A stretch of DNA of 64,000 bases from Proteus faecis. GTDB taxonomy: Bacteria; Pseudomonadota; Gammaproteobacteria; Enterobacterales; Enterobacteriaceae. Where the stretch lies: NCBI RefSeq assembly GCF_003144395.1, contig NZ_PENZ01000007.1:166470-230469 (forward strand), in the 5' to 3' direction. The stretch's first letter is position 1, and every line of letters starts with the position of its first letter. The notes below the pieces were generated by a model. The model saw only the letters and a list, made by a program, of their open reading frames with translations. It did not search any database and had not been told where the DNA came from. Shown in pieces: positions 35,056-43,421 of this stretch. The position numbers and the translations under genes are program-made.

Positions 35056-35943
35056 TTATGAGGAATGAGTCTGTTGTAGCGCATTCAATGTTCGTAATTT
35101 TTGCTCTTTAACCATGTCAGGCTGAGCTTGCACTAATAACGTATAAAGAAGATCTAATACAAAGAGCTGTGCTGTTTTTGTACCAATAGAGTCACCTTGC
35201 AGTTTCCCTTGTCGGTTACCATTAATTAAATAGTGATCAGCATACTCCATAATTTGTGAGCCTAAATTATGAGTCAACGCGATCGTGCTCGCTCCAGCTT
35301 CTTTAGCTAATTTAAGAGCATGAACAGTTTCAGAAGAATTACCTGAATGGCTAATTCCAATAGCAACATCACCTGGTTTTAATAACGATGCTTGCATATA
35401 CATAAAGTGGTTATTTGTAACAGCATCAACACGATAACCAATTCGCATAAGCTTATTTTTTAAATCTTCGGCTGTAATTCCTGAAGAACCTACACCACAA
35501 ATAAAAATATAATTTGCAGATAATAAAGCATTTACAGCATATTGAACTTGCTTCATATCGAGCAGATTCAATGTCTCTGATAGTACGTTATTAATCGTTG
35601 CTTGAAGTTTTAAGCCAATGGTATGGATATCGTCTTGATGGGTTACTTCTGCATCCAGAATAGGTGACTCTTCATTATCAGAGGTCGCCATTTCAATCGC
35701 CAAATCCATTTTAAAATCTTGAAACCCTTTATAACCCAATGTACGACAAAAGCGCACAACAGTTGCTTCACCTGCTTTTGTCGCTTGTGAAAGTTGAGCA
35801 ATAGAGAGCTGAGTAACTTCTGTAGGATGAAACAGGATATAGTCTGCAATACGCTGTGATACTCGCGTTAGGCTATTTTTCATTGCGCCTAGCGTATCAA
35901 GTATTTTACCCGGTTTTAATCGGGTCGTTGCCTGTTCTGTCAT
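35056..35943 (-). CDS. nanR: RpiR-family regulator of sialic acid genes (NanR type)
   Basis: Transcription factor with an N-terminal RpiR helix-turn-helix (IAQLSQATKAGEATVVRFCRTLGYKGFQDFK) and a C-terminal SIS sugar-phosphate isomerase domain (YIFICGVGSSGITAEDLKNKL; DVAIGISHSGNSSETV). Vibrio and Haemophilus use an RpiR-type NanR that senses ManNAc-6-P or GlcN-6-P, unlike the FadR-type NanR of E. coli; this gene sits inside the nan cluster and fits that role. ATG 35943 is chosen over an upstream GTG because AAGGAT precedes it. Length 295. Confidence 0.82.
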   Translation of the reverse strand: MTEQATTRLKPGKILDTLGAMKNSLTRVSQRIADYILFHPTEVTQLSIAQLSQATKAGEATVVRFCRTLGYKGFQDFKMDLAIEMATSDNEESPILDAEVTHQDDIHTIGLKLQATINNVLSETLNLLDMKQVQYAVNALLSANYIFICGVGSSGITAEDLKNKLMRIGYRVDAVTNNHFMYMQASLLKPGDVAIGISHSGNSSETVHALKLAKEAGASTIALTHNLGSQIMEYADHYLINGNRQGKLQGDSIGTKTAQLFVLDLLYTLLVQAQPDMVKEQKLRTLNALQQTHSS

Positions 35944-36046
35944 GGAGATTATCCTTGGTTGCAGAAGATACACGGGAAAAATTCTGCCAACAAGAGTACC
36001 AATTCCAACCGGTTAAAAAAAGCCTTGCTAATACAATAATGTGATA

Positions 36047-36111
36047 ATAAAAAACGCTTTATTCCTCAATGTCATCAGTTTACAACGTACTGATACATCA
36101 GAAATAAAGCG
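36047..36111 (-). terminator. Terminator between nanQ and nanR
   Basis: CGCTTTATT (36055-36063) pairs with AATAAAGCG (36103-36111) around an inner stem ATCAGT/ACTGAT. On the minus strand a run TTTTTTATTAT follows. This would end or attenuate the nanEK-siaT-nanQ transcript before nanR. Confidence 0.65.
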
Positions 36112-36131
36112 CTTAATAAAAACAGTCATTG

Positions 36132-36608
<477 letters not shown>

Positions 36609-36615
36609 TTATTCC

Positions 36616-38109
36616 CTATTCATTTCCTGACGTTTCACTATCATCTAATGAAATTTGTTTTGCTGATGCGAAAAGCGGTGCGGTAATTGCTCCCGCAATA
36701 ACAACAGACATTGCGCCAATCACTCCGTAAAAGAAGAAATTAAGATCACTGCCATAACGTGCAACTAAGACGGCAATAATACTGACAATGATCCCGACAA
36801 CTGCGCTACCTGCATTCGCGCGTTTAACAAAAATACCTAGCATAAACAAACCTGTCATTGGGCCACCCATTAAACCAAGCAGGCTATTAAAGGCATCCCA
36901 AATTTCGGATTCATCAGATAAAACTAACCAGATTGCTGCTAAGCTACTGAAGACACCGGCAACAATAATAACTAATCTTGCGACTTTCATTTTTTGTTCG
37001 GCACTGCGTTCAGATTTACTTAAACGAGTGTAAATATCAGAGTTAAAACAACTTGAGATACTGTTTAAGCTACTCGAAATACTAGATTGAGCTGCAGCAA
37101 AAATAGCGGCAATAATTAATCCAGCAATACCAACAGGTAATTCAGTCACAACGAACAGAGGTAAAATTCCCCCGGTATTAAAACCTTCAGGTAAAAAATT
37201 AGGATTCTGTTTGTAATACACAAACAAGGCAGACCCAATAGCAAAGAAAAAGATAGGAATAGTGGCAATTAATTTCGCATTTGTGATTAGTGTACGTTTT
37301 GTTTCTTCAATAGAATCCGTCACAATATAACGCTGCACAACATCCTGACTTGCTGTAAACTGTTGAATATTCGCGAATAAAAATCCGATCATCAAAACAG
37401 GAATAGTGCTATCAGTCCAACTCCAACGTAATTGAGTCGTAGGAAAGAATTTATCGGCTTGTGATGTCACCGTGAAAATTTCACCAATTCCGCCATCAAC
37501 TTTAAAGCAGATCATAATAAAAATAAGAACAGCGCCACCTGAAAGCAATAATCCTTGAATAACGTCAGTCCAAATAACGCCTTCAATTCCGCCCATCCAA
37601 GTATAAATAATACAGAGCAAGCTAATCAGTACGATTAAAACAACAGGGTCAATGCCCATAAAAGGACGTAAAGCAAGCACGGTTAAATAAGTAATAATGG
37701 CAACTCGTCCAATATGAAATAACATAAATGAAAGGCTGGCAAATAAACGACTGCGTATATCAAAACGTGCTTCTAAATATTCATAAGCCGAAGTGATTTT
37801 TAATTTTCTAAAGAAAGGAATATAAAAATAAAAAACTAAAGGCAAAATAATAATGCCCAAGTATTGTCCGATTATAAAGGTCCAGTCAGAGGTATAGGCT
37901 TTTGCTGGGATTGACATAAAAGTAATGGAACTTAAAGTGGTCGCAAAGACAGAAATCCCTGCGGCCCAACCAGGAACTCGCCCTCCTCCACGAAAATAAT
38001 CATCTGCTGTTTTTTGGCGTTTAGAGAAATAAACACCGACGAGTAACATAGCCGCCAAATAACCAAACAACACTGCATAGTTAATAAAACCAAAATCATG
38101 TAATTGCAT
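36616..38109 (-). CDS. siaT: Sodium/sialic acid symporter SiaT (SSS family)
   Basis: Na+-coupled sialic acid importer of the inner membrane, thirteen spans, 497 residues. The sequence matches the remembered P. mirabilis SiaT (the protein with a solved outward-open structure) nearly throughout: MQLHDFGFINYAVLFGYLAA at the start, VFATTLSSITFMSIPAKAYT with the Na2/substrate residues, FTASQDVVQRYIVTDSIEETKR (the SSS signature region) and SSISSSLNSISSCF near the third sodium site. The small differences suggest a Proteus species or strain other than the one crystallised. Second or third gene of the nan operon. Confidence 0.93.
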   Translation of the reverse strand: MQLHDFGFINYAVLFGYLAAMLLVGVYFSKRQKTADDYFRGGGRVPGWAAGISVFATTLSSITFMSIPAKAYTSDWTFIIGQYLGIIILPLVFYFYIPFFRKLKITSAYEYLEARFDIRSRLFASLSFMLFHIGRVAIITYLTVLALRPFMGIDPVVLIVLISLLCIIYTWMGGIEGVIWTDVIQGLLLSGGAVLIFIMICFKVDGGIGEIFTVTSQADKFFPTTQLRWSWTDSTIPVLMIGFLFANIQQFTASQDVVQRYIVTDSIEETKRTLITNAKLIATIPIFFFAIGSALFVYYKQNPNFLPEGFNTGGILPLFVVTELPVGIAGLIIAAIFAAAQSSISSSLNSISSCFNSDIYTRLSKSERSAEQKMKVARLVIIVAGVFSSLAAIWLVLSDESEIWDAFNSLLGLMGGPMTGLFMLGIFVKRANAGSAVVGIIVSIIAVLVARYGSDLNFFFYGVIGAMSVVIAGAITAPLFASAKQISLDDSETSGNE

Positions 38110-38160
38110 TTTGTAGTCCTGCCATATATAGGGTAAAAGGTAATTTTTTCGACAGTTCTT

Positions 38161-39030
38161 TTATTGCTCTCTAGCCCAAAGGACAGCGCCCCAAAGCCCG
38201 GCATCATGATGATAATGAGCCGATAATATTGGCACTTGTAATGCGACTGGTTGTTTTAATTGGGCGGCTTGAACAAGTTCGATATATCCCTTTGCCAGCC
38301 CGACACTTCCCCCAAGAACGACACAATCAGCATCCGTTATTGCTTTAATATCGGTCACCAAATTTGCAATGGTGTTTGCTGAACGTTCAATAATAGCTTT
38401 TGCTTGTGAGTTTCCTTGATGAAAGGCAGCAAAAATCGCTTTTGCATCTTTTCCAGCAAGTTCCTGAGTCGCTTGCGACGCAATTGCACGACCAGAAGCA
38501 ATAGCTTCAACACAGCCATAGCGACCACAACCACAAAGCGGACCATCAGGATCGGCAAGCGTGTGACCTAAATGACCAGCAATACCTCGTTTTCCTGTAA
38601 AAAGTTGTCCTTGCTGGATAACACCACCACCAACACCTGTTGATACGGTGATAAATGCCATATCAGATATCGTTTCACGACGATGATCATATTCAGCCCA
38701 TGTCGCTGCTTGAGCATCGTTGAGTAGCCAACAAGGTAATCCTGTGAGTTCAAAGAGTGTTTCTTTTAAAGGAAAATCTTTTAGCCCACCTAAATTATCA
38801 GGATTCAATGCGGTCAAAATGCCATTACAAATAATCCCTGTTGATGCGACAGCAATGCTATCTGCATAACTTTTTAGTGGCGTAGTAATAGCAACTAAGG
38901 CGTCATAAAGCTGCGTTGGTGATGCACTTGCTGGTGTAGCTATCTGAGTACGTTGTGTTAATTGGTTATCTCGGCTAATTAATGCTGCCGAGATCTTGGT
39001 TCCTCCAATATCAATTGCTAATGTATTCAT
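38161..39030 (-). CDS. nanK: N-acetylmannosamine kinase (ROK family)
   Basis: Phosphorylates ManNAc to ManNAc-6-P. The 289-residue ROK protein starts with the ATP-binding [11 protein letters not shown] (residues 7-17), has catalytic Asp105 in [16 protein letters not shown] (130-138), and the ROK zinc site GHLGHT...CGCGRYGC (His153, Cys166, Cys168, Cys173) followed by VEAIASG. Its ATG overlaps the nanE stop by four bases; AGGAG lies in the nanE end. Confidence 0.92.
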   Translation of the reverse strand: MNTLAIDIGGTKISAALISRDNQLTQRTQIATPASASPTQLYDALVAITTPLKSYADSIAVASTGIICNGILTALNPDNLGGLKDFPLKETLFELTGLPCWLLNDAQAATWAEYDHRRETISDMAFITVSTGVGGGVIQQGQLFTGKRGIAGHLGHTLADPDGPLCGCGRYGCVEAIASGRAIASQATQELAGKDAKAIFAAFHQGNSQAKAIIERSANTIANLVTDIKAITDADCVVLGGSVGLAKGYIELVQAAQLKQPVALQVPILSAHYHHDAGLWGAVLWAREQ

Positions 39031-39725
39031 TTATCTAACTCCTGCTGCCACTTTAATGCCCGAACAAACCAGTCACAGACATACTCAAGGCGGGTTAATG
39101 CAGAGCCTACCGTAACGGCCCAAGCACCTGCTTGCATTCCTCTTGCAGCTATCATTGGTGTGTTATAACGCCCTTCAGCAATCACTCGACATCCCTTTTC
39201 AGCCAATGCAGTAACCAGCGGTAAATCTGGCAATTCTGGTATTTCGCCACCGGTATAACCCGACATTGTTGAACCAATAAATTCAGTGCCCAACTGTTGG
39301 CAATACATACCTTCCTCAAAGGTGGCACAATCTGCCATCGCCAATTTCCCTGAACGATGAATATGAGCTAATAACGTTTTCACGGGTACAGGACGCACAC
39401 GATCAGTACCATCAAAAGCAATAATATCGGCGCCTGCTTTAACCAAGTCATCAATATCACTAAGCCACGGAGTGATCCTCACGGGGCTATCAGGTAAATC
39501 ACGCTTTACAATGCCAATAATCGGTACATCAATAAGAGGACGAGTTGCTCTTAAGTTATCAATCCCCTCAATACGCACAGCGACTGCTCCCGCATTTACC
39601 GCTGCTTGAGCCATTGCTGCAACAATCTCTGGCTTATCCATTGGGCTATTATCAACAGGCTGGCAAGACACAATTAATCCACCTTTTTGTTGAATATCTT
39701 TAGTCATCTTTTCAATTAGCGCCAT
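39027..39725 (-). CDS. nanE: N-acetylmannosamine-6-phosphate 2-epimerase
   Basis: Converts ManNAc-6-P to GlcNAc-6-P. The 232-residue TIM-barrel protein has the NanE motifs [56 protein letters not shown] and a C-terminal IAEGRYNTP with the phosphate-binding [16 protein letters not shown] 39725 is chosen over a TTG 39 bases upstream for length (E. coli NanE 229) and family start. First gene of the nan operon. Confidence 0.92.
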   Translation of the reverse strand: MALIEKMTKDIQQKGGLIVSCQPVDNSPMDKPEIVAAMAQAAVNAGAVAVRIEGIDNLRATRPLIDVPIIGIVKRDLPDSPVRITPWLSDIDDLVKAGADIIAFDGTDRVRPVPVKTLLAHIHRSGKLAMADCATFEEGMYCQQLGTEFIGSTMSGYTGGEIPELPDLPLVTALAEKGCRVIAEGRYNTPMIAARGMQAGAWAVTVGSALTRLEYVCDWFVRALKWQQELDK

Positions 39726-39813
39726 TTTGAACTCACTGCCCTCTCTTTTGAAATGTAACTCCAAATAATAATATTTTACGGAGTTTAATTTCTCAAATAG
39801 AAAAACAGTAATT

Positions 39814-39829
39814 TGTGAAGAAGATCAAA
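39814..39829 (-). promoter_or_regulatory. CRP-like site upstream of nanE
   Basis: TGTGA-AGAAGA-TCAAA matches the CRP consensus TGTGA-N6-TCACA at nine of ten core positions and lies about 90-105 bases before the nanE ATG, a typical activating distance. nan operons are usually CRP dependent. Confidence 0.5.
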
Positions 39830-39933
39830 CAATAACCAGCACCTTGTAACTGATTGATAAATATATAAAATAAAGTGTGGAATGATGTTCACACCACGCT
39901 TTCTCTTATTTATTCTGCTTTGCTTAACTTAAA

Positions 39934-40071
39934 TTAGAAATGGAACATCTGACAATCATCACTGAGAAGGCTTACAGCCATATCGCCAACTTCAATATTA
40001 AGGAGTGAAAGTACTGTTGCTTTGATAAGAACAAGCGAGGTTATACTTATAATTACGTTTTTTATTATTAT
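39934..40071 (-). pseudogene. Possible decayed C-terminal coding remnant
   Basis: On the minus strand a frame of about 45 codons, without a good start, runs to TAA at 39934-39936. Its peptide ends LNIEVGDMAVSLLSDDCQMF plus two residues, with an xVGDxVxLxxxxxDCxxF pattern like the C-terminal TOBE-type domain of sugar/iron ABC ATPases. The rest of such a gene is not present. It may be a gene stump or chance coding; the remaining part of 39830-40336 shows nothing else I recognise. Confidence 0.25.
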
Positions 40072-40336
40072 ATTTTATGGCGTCGCATATATTTGGATAT
40101 AATCATATTCCACTTTAAAGTTATTAAATTTATATATAACTAAAAATTTAATAAAACATTCTCTGCAATAACATTTATTACCTGCCTTCTTCATAAAAAT
40201 TGACTTAGCTTCCAATTGTGTATTTTTTTAAAATTAGCCCTAATAACAAGAAAGATAAACCTCGCTGATTAGCACTTATTTTAAAAATAGAGCTTTCTTT
40301 AATTTATTTTTGTGATATAAAAAAAGGGTCGCGTTA

Positions 40337-40361
40337 GCAGTGACATCCACAAAATCACTGC
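40337..40361. promoter_or_regulatory. Palindrome upstream of the leader peptide
   Basis: GCAGTGA and TCACTGC are perfect 7-base arms 11 bases apart, 36-60 bases before the leader-peptide ATG. It could be a regulator site or overlap the promoter; GTGACA at 40340-40345 may be the -35 element. Confidence 0.4.
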
Positions 40362-40396
40362 ATTTAACCATATTCATATCAATAAAGAGCAAAAGA

Positions 40397-40453
40397 ATGA
40401 AAGCACATGTCAACATTTTACGACTACTAAGCCTAAACCTACTACTTCGTTAG
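40397..40453 (+). CDS. Leucine-rich attenuator leader peptide
   Basis: An 18-codon frame encoding MKAHVNILRLLSLNLLLR, preceded by AAAGAGC. Seven codons are leucine (TTA, five CTA, one CTT), crowded at codons 8-17. CTA is the rare leucine codon also used as the control codon in the leuABCD leader of enterobacteria. The TAG stop falls inside segment 2 of the hairpin set that follows, so ribosome stalling at the CTA codons would uncover that segment. This is a classical attenuation leader, but placed before a transporter gene, not before leuA. Confidence 0.8.
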   Translation: MKAHVNILRLLSLNLLLR

Positions 40454-40505
40454 GTGGCTAAGCTTATTCATCTTTTGCAAAAGCCACCAGCAAGGTGGCT
40501 TTTTT
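40430..40505 (+). promoter_or_regulatory. Transcription attenuator (leucine-type) before NSS transporter
   Basis: Four mutually exclusive segments are visible. Segment 1 (AGCC at 40430-40433 and ACCTA at 40437-40441) pairs with segment 2 (TAGGTGGCT, 40451-40459). Segment 2 can instead pair with segment 3 (AGCCACC, 40482-40488). Segment 3 pairs with segment 4 (GGTGGCT, 40494-40500) to form the terminator AAAAGCCACC-AGCAA-GGTGGCTTTTTT. The copy GGTGGCT is identical in segments 2 and 4, as attenuation needs. Leucine shortage should favour 2:3 and readthrough into the transporter gene. Confidence 0.8.
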
Positions 40506-40545
40506 GTCTGTAGCCTTCTGGTGGAGCTGTTTTTAGGGGAGTTCT

Positions 40546-40653
40546 ATGATGTATAGTTTCACCACAAGGATTAAAAGTTGCAGTAACTTACCAACAACCT
40601 ACTGTTTGGCAATGACCTCCATAACACACATGATTCAACAGGGGGAAAAATGA
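40546..40653 (+). CDS. Possible small ORF translationally coupled to the transporter
   Basis: A 35-codon frame starts ATGATG at 40546 after TTTAGGGGAG and ends with TGA overlapping the ATG of the transporter (ATGA at 40650-40653). The peptide is rich in Ser, Thr and Cys and I do not recognise it. The ribosome site and the exact overlap suggest it may be translated, either to couple translation or as a small protein, but no conservation test was possible. Confidence 0.35.
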   Translation: MMYSFTTRIKSCSNLPTTYCLAMTSITHMIQQGEK

Positions 40654-41966
40654 GCCAACAATGGACATCACGAATCGGCCATATCTTAGCAGCCGCAGGC
40701 TCTGCAATCGGTATTGGCGCAATCTGGAAGTTTTCTTATGTTGCCGCCAGTAATGGGGGAGGCGCATTCTTAATCGTCTTCTTATTATTTAGTTTTGTAA
40801 TCGGACTTGCGGTATTACTGGCTGAAAATATTTTGGGTAGTAGCACACACGCTGAAGCCGTTAACGCATTTAAAAAAATGATGGGACGCAATTGGGTCAT
40901 CATTGGCGTTATTGGTGTATTCAGTTCATGGTGTATTTATAGTTTCTATAGTGTTGTCGGTGGTTGGACAATTGGCTATACCGTTATGGCGGCAACAGGT
41001 CAGTTGAATATTACTGATAGCGCTGAATTAACAGGTATTTTTACCCGCTTTATTAGTGATCCTTTATGGCCTATTTTGGCTCACCTTACCTTTGCAGGAT
41101 TAACCTGCTTTGTGGTTTTAGCTGGTGTACAGCGCGGGTTAGAAAAAGCCGTTAAAATCATGATGCCACTGTTATTTATCATTATGATTTTATTGATTAT
41201 TGTTGGCATCAGCTTACCGGGTTCTTCTGAAGGTTTAAAATTATTCTTATATCCTGATTTCAGTAAGTTAACACCTCAAGGCGTATTAGATGCATTAGGA
41301 TTAGCCTTCTTCTCACTGTCTATCGGTTTAGGTATTCACATCACTTATAGTGCTTATTTAGCAGATAATAAAGGTATCGCTAACTCCAGTATGTGGGTCG
41401 TTATTCTGTCTTGTATGGTGTGTGTACTTGCCGGATTAATGATCTTCCCTGCATTATCTGCCGCAGGCTTAGAACCCAATGCTGGCCCAGGTTTAACCTT
41501 TATGACGATGCCAGTTTATTTTGCCAACTTGCCCGGTGGTAATATTTTAGCAGTGACTTTCTTTGTCTTGTTATTAATGGCGGCGTTAACCTCTGCAATT
41601 TCATTACTGGAGCATATCGTCGCTTATGTGCAGATGCGTTTTCAATGGACTCGTCGCCGTGCTGGCTTAGTCGTTACCGCCTCTATTATGTTGATGGGTA
41701 TTCCTGTTTCATTATCTTTCGGACCGATGAGTGACGTGACTCTGGGGGGCAAAACCGTCTTCGATGTATTGGATTACCTGACTTCTAATATTTTGATGCC
41801 TCTATTTGGTATTGCAATGTGTTTAATCTTTGGTTGGTCACGTAGAGCGAATGCATTTATCCCTGAAAATATCACGGGCTTAAAACGTCAAAGCTTATTA
41901 TTGGTATGGCGTTATATTGGTCCAATTTGTATCGGTATTATTTTAGTGCATGGATTGATTGGTTAA
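40650..41966 (+). CDS. Sodium-dependent transporter of the NSS (SNF/LeuT) family
   Basis: Na+-coupled amino acid importer, 438 residues, eleven or so spans. NSS hallmarks: GSAIGIGAIWKFSYVAASNGGGAFL near residues 17-37 (unwound first helix; usually GNxWRFP, here GAIWKFSY), a second-span region with ENILGSS, SLSIGLGIHITYSAYL near 222-237 (unwound sixth helix) and AALTSAISLLEHIVAY (eighth helix, with the Na2-site Ser residues). Control by a leucine leader suggests a leucine or branched-chain amino acid substrate; this is inferred from the attenuator, not from the binding site. GGGGG precedes the ATG. Confidence 0.85.
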   Translation: MSQQWTSRIGHILAAAGSAIGIGAIWKFSYVAASNGGGAFLIVFLLFSFVIGLAVLLAENILGSSTHAEAVNAFKKMMGRNWVIIGVIGVFSSWCIYSFYSVVGGWTIGYTVMAATGQLNITDSAELTGIFTRFISDPLWPILAHLTFAGLTCFVVLAGVQRGLEKAVKIMMPLLFIIMILLIIVGISLPGSSEGLKLFLYPDFSKLTPQGVLDALGLAFFSLSIGLGIHITYSAYLADNKGIANSSMWVVILSCMVCVLAGLMIFPALSAAGLEPNAGPGLTFMTMPVYFANLPGGNILAVTFFVLLLMAALTSAISLLEHIVAYVQMRFQWTRRRAGLVVTASIMLMGIPVSLSFGPMSDVTLGGKTVFDVLDYLTSNILMPLFGIAMCLIFGWSRRANAFIPENITGLKRQSLLLVWRYIGPICIGIILVHGLIG

Positions 41967-41975
41967 TTATCCATA

Positions 41976-42007
41976 CAAAAAAGAGTCACTCGAATGAGTG
42001 ACTCTTT
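41976..42007. terminator. Bidirectional rho-independent terminator
   Basis: AAAGAGTCACTC / GAGTGACTCTTT, a 12-base stem with a 4-base loop. On the minus strand a run of six T follows; on the plus strand three T are within the stem. It separates the convergent transporter and lyase genes. Confidence 0.88.
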
Positions 42008-42039
42008 AATTAACGGATACTTATAGATACTTGATAATT

Positions 42040-43413
42040 TTATTTATAACTCTGTTTAATTTCTTGAGAAATCGCTAACCCACGTTTTGCTTCTTTTTCA
42101 GCAAGTTCAACGGATAAGCCGATATAAGAACGAGGATCTAGCATTGCTTTAATTTCATCTGCATTAAAGGTAGCGCTAATAATTTCATTCTTCATTAGGT
42201 TAGTGTAAAAATCCTCACCATCGGCTGCGGTTTTAATAGCTTCTTCATATAACAGTGAATGCGCTTTATCTTTACCTAATTTTTCTGCCATTTTCATCAT
42301 AACGTATTCGGTATTATCTAATCCCTTATTTCTCATCACGTTATGTAGCATTCTCTCTTCATGAGGAACAATGGTTCTTGAAAGCTCTTCCGTTCTTAAT
42401 AGAATTTCTGTTGTTAATTCTAATGCTTCTTCAATTAAACCATCGAATAACATATAAGAACTGCTGTCACCTTCATAAGGTCTTACCGCAGAGTACATCC
42501 CCACATTAGGTAATGAGTACAGTTTCTGTGAGTTAGCAATAATTCCTTTCGCTAATTTTGGATTAATTTTATGGGGCATCGTGCTACTCCCCACAGTACC
42601 TTTGGTAAATCCTTCAGAAACCTCTGCAATCTCTTCTAACGTGGTGCTATAAACTTCTTCACCAATTTTATGGCAGATATTTGCCATCAATGCCAAGTTC
42701 ATCATGTACTCTAATTTATGCGTACTTAGGTTACGTGATGGAACTTCCATCGCTTGCATACCCACTAATTCAGCAACGCGTTTTTGTACTTTCATCCCCA
42801 CTTCAGGCATTGAGTTAAAAGCACCTACTGCGCCCCCCATCATGATAGTGAATACACGCTTTTCACTCTCTTTCATTCGTTGGTAGCAATCAATAAAATC
42901 ACTGATCCAAACCGACACTTTATAGCCGTAAGTAATCGGAATAGCATGACGACCGTGCGTTCTACCTGCCATTACCATATGTTTGGTTCTTTCGGCGAGA
43001 TTAGATAAGTTTTCGATGATTTCGCTTAACAACAACATAAATTTGTTGTGTACAGTTTTCATCATATACAGCTGTGAACTTTGCTGTATATTTTGAGTGG
43101 TAATGCCGTAGTGCACATATTTACCACTCTCTTCAGAGCATGCATTCACCAAGACTTTTAAGAAAGGCACAAAACCATGACCGATTTTTTGATAAATACG
43201 GTTCATCTCTTCAAAATCAATATTCTCAATAATCGCCTTTTCTTTAATTTCATCTGCGGCAGACTGTGGAATAAAACCGTATTCAGCTTGTGCTTGCGCT
43301 AACATTGCTTCAAACATCAACCAAGTTGAATATTTAGCTTCATTGGACAGCAGATTTTTTATACCGCGATCGTCGATTGTTTTGCTTTTAGAATCGTATA
43401 ACGCTCTCATCAT
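42040..43413 (-). CDS. Fumarase/aspartase-superfamily lyase (adenylosuccinate lyase-like)
   Basis: A 457-residue enzyme of the superfamily that cleaves C-N or C-O bonds to release fumarate. The superfamily signature GSSTMPHKINP is at residues 275-285 with the catalytic Ser loop; VHYGITTQN (100-108) and AGRTHGRHAIP (149-159) are the other two conserved regions. The sequence is nearer adenylosuccinate lyase and 3-carboxymuconate cycloisomerase than fumarase. It is not the housekeeping purB: it lies 8 bases after a sugar PTS gene and under an RpiR regulator, so the substrate is probably a phosphorylated sugar conjugate delivered by the PTS. Two possible starts (ATGATG) exist. Confidence 0.82.
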   Translation of the reverse strand: MMRALYDSKSKTIDDRGIKNLLSNEAKYSTWLMFEAMLAQAQAEYGFIPQSAADEIKEKAIIENIDFEEMNRIYQKIGHGFVPFLKVLVNACSEESGKYVHYGITTQNIQQSSQLYMMKTVHNKFMLLLSEIIENLSNLAERTKHMVMAGRTHGRHAIPITYGYKVSVWISDFIDCYQRMKESEKRVFTIMMGGAVGAFNSMPEVGMKVQKRVAELVGMQAMEVPSRNLSTHKLEYMMNLALMANICHKIGEEVYSTTLEEIAEVSEGFTKGTVGSSTMPHKINPKLAKGIIANSQKLYSLPNVGMYSAVRPYEGDSSSYMLFDGLIEEALELTTEILLRTEELSRTIVPHEERMLHNVMRNKGLDNTEYVMMKMAEKLGKDKAHSLLYEEAIKTAADGEDFYTNLMKNEIISATFNADEIKAMLDPRSYIGLSVELAEKEAKRGLAISQEIKQSYK

Positions 43414-43421
43414 GTATCCTT

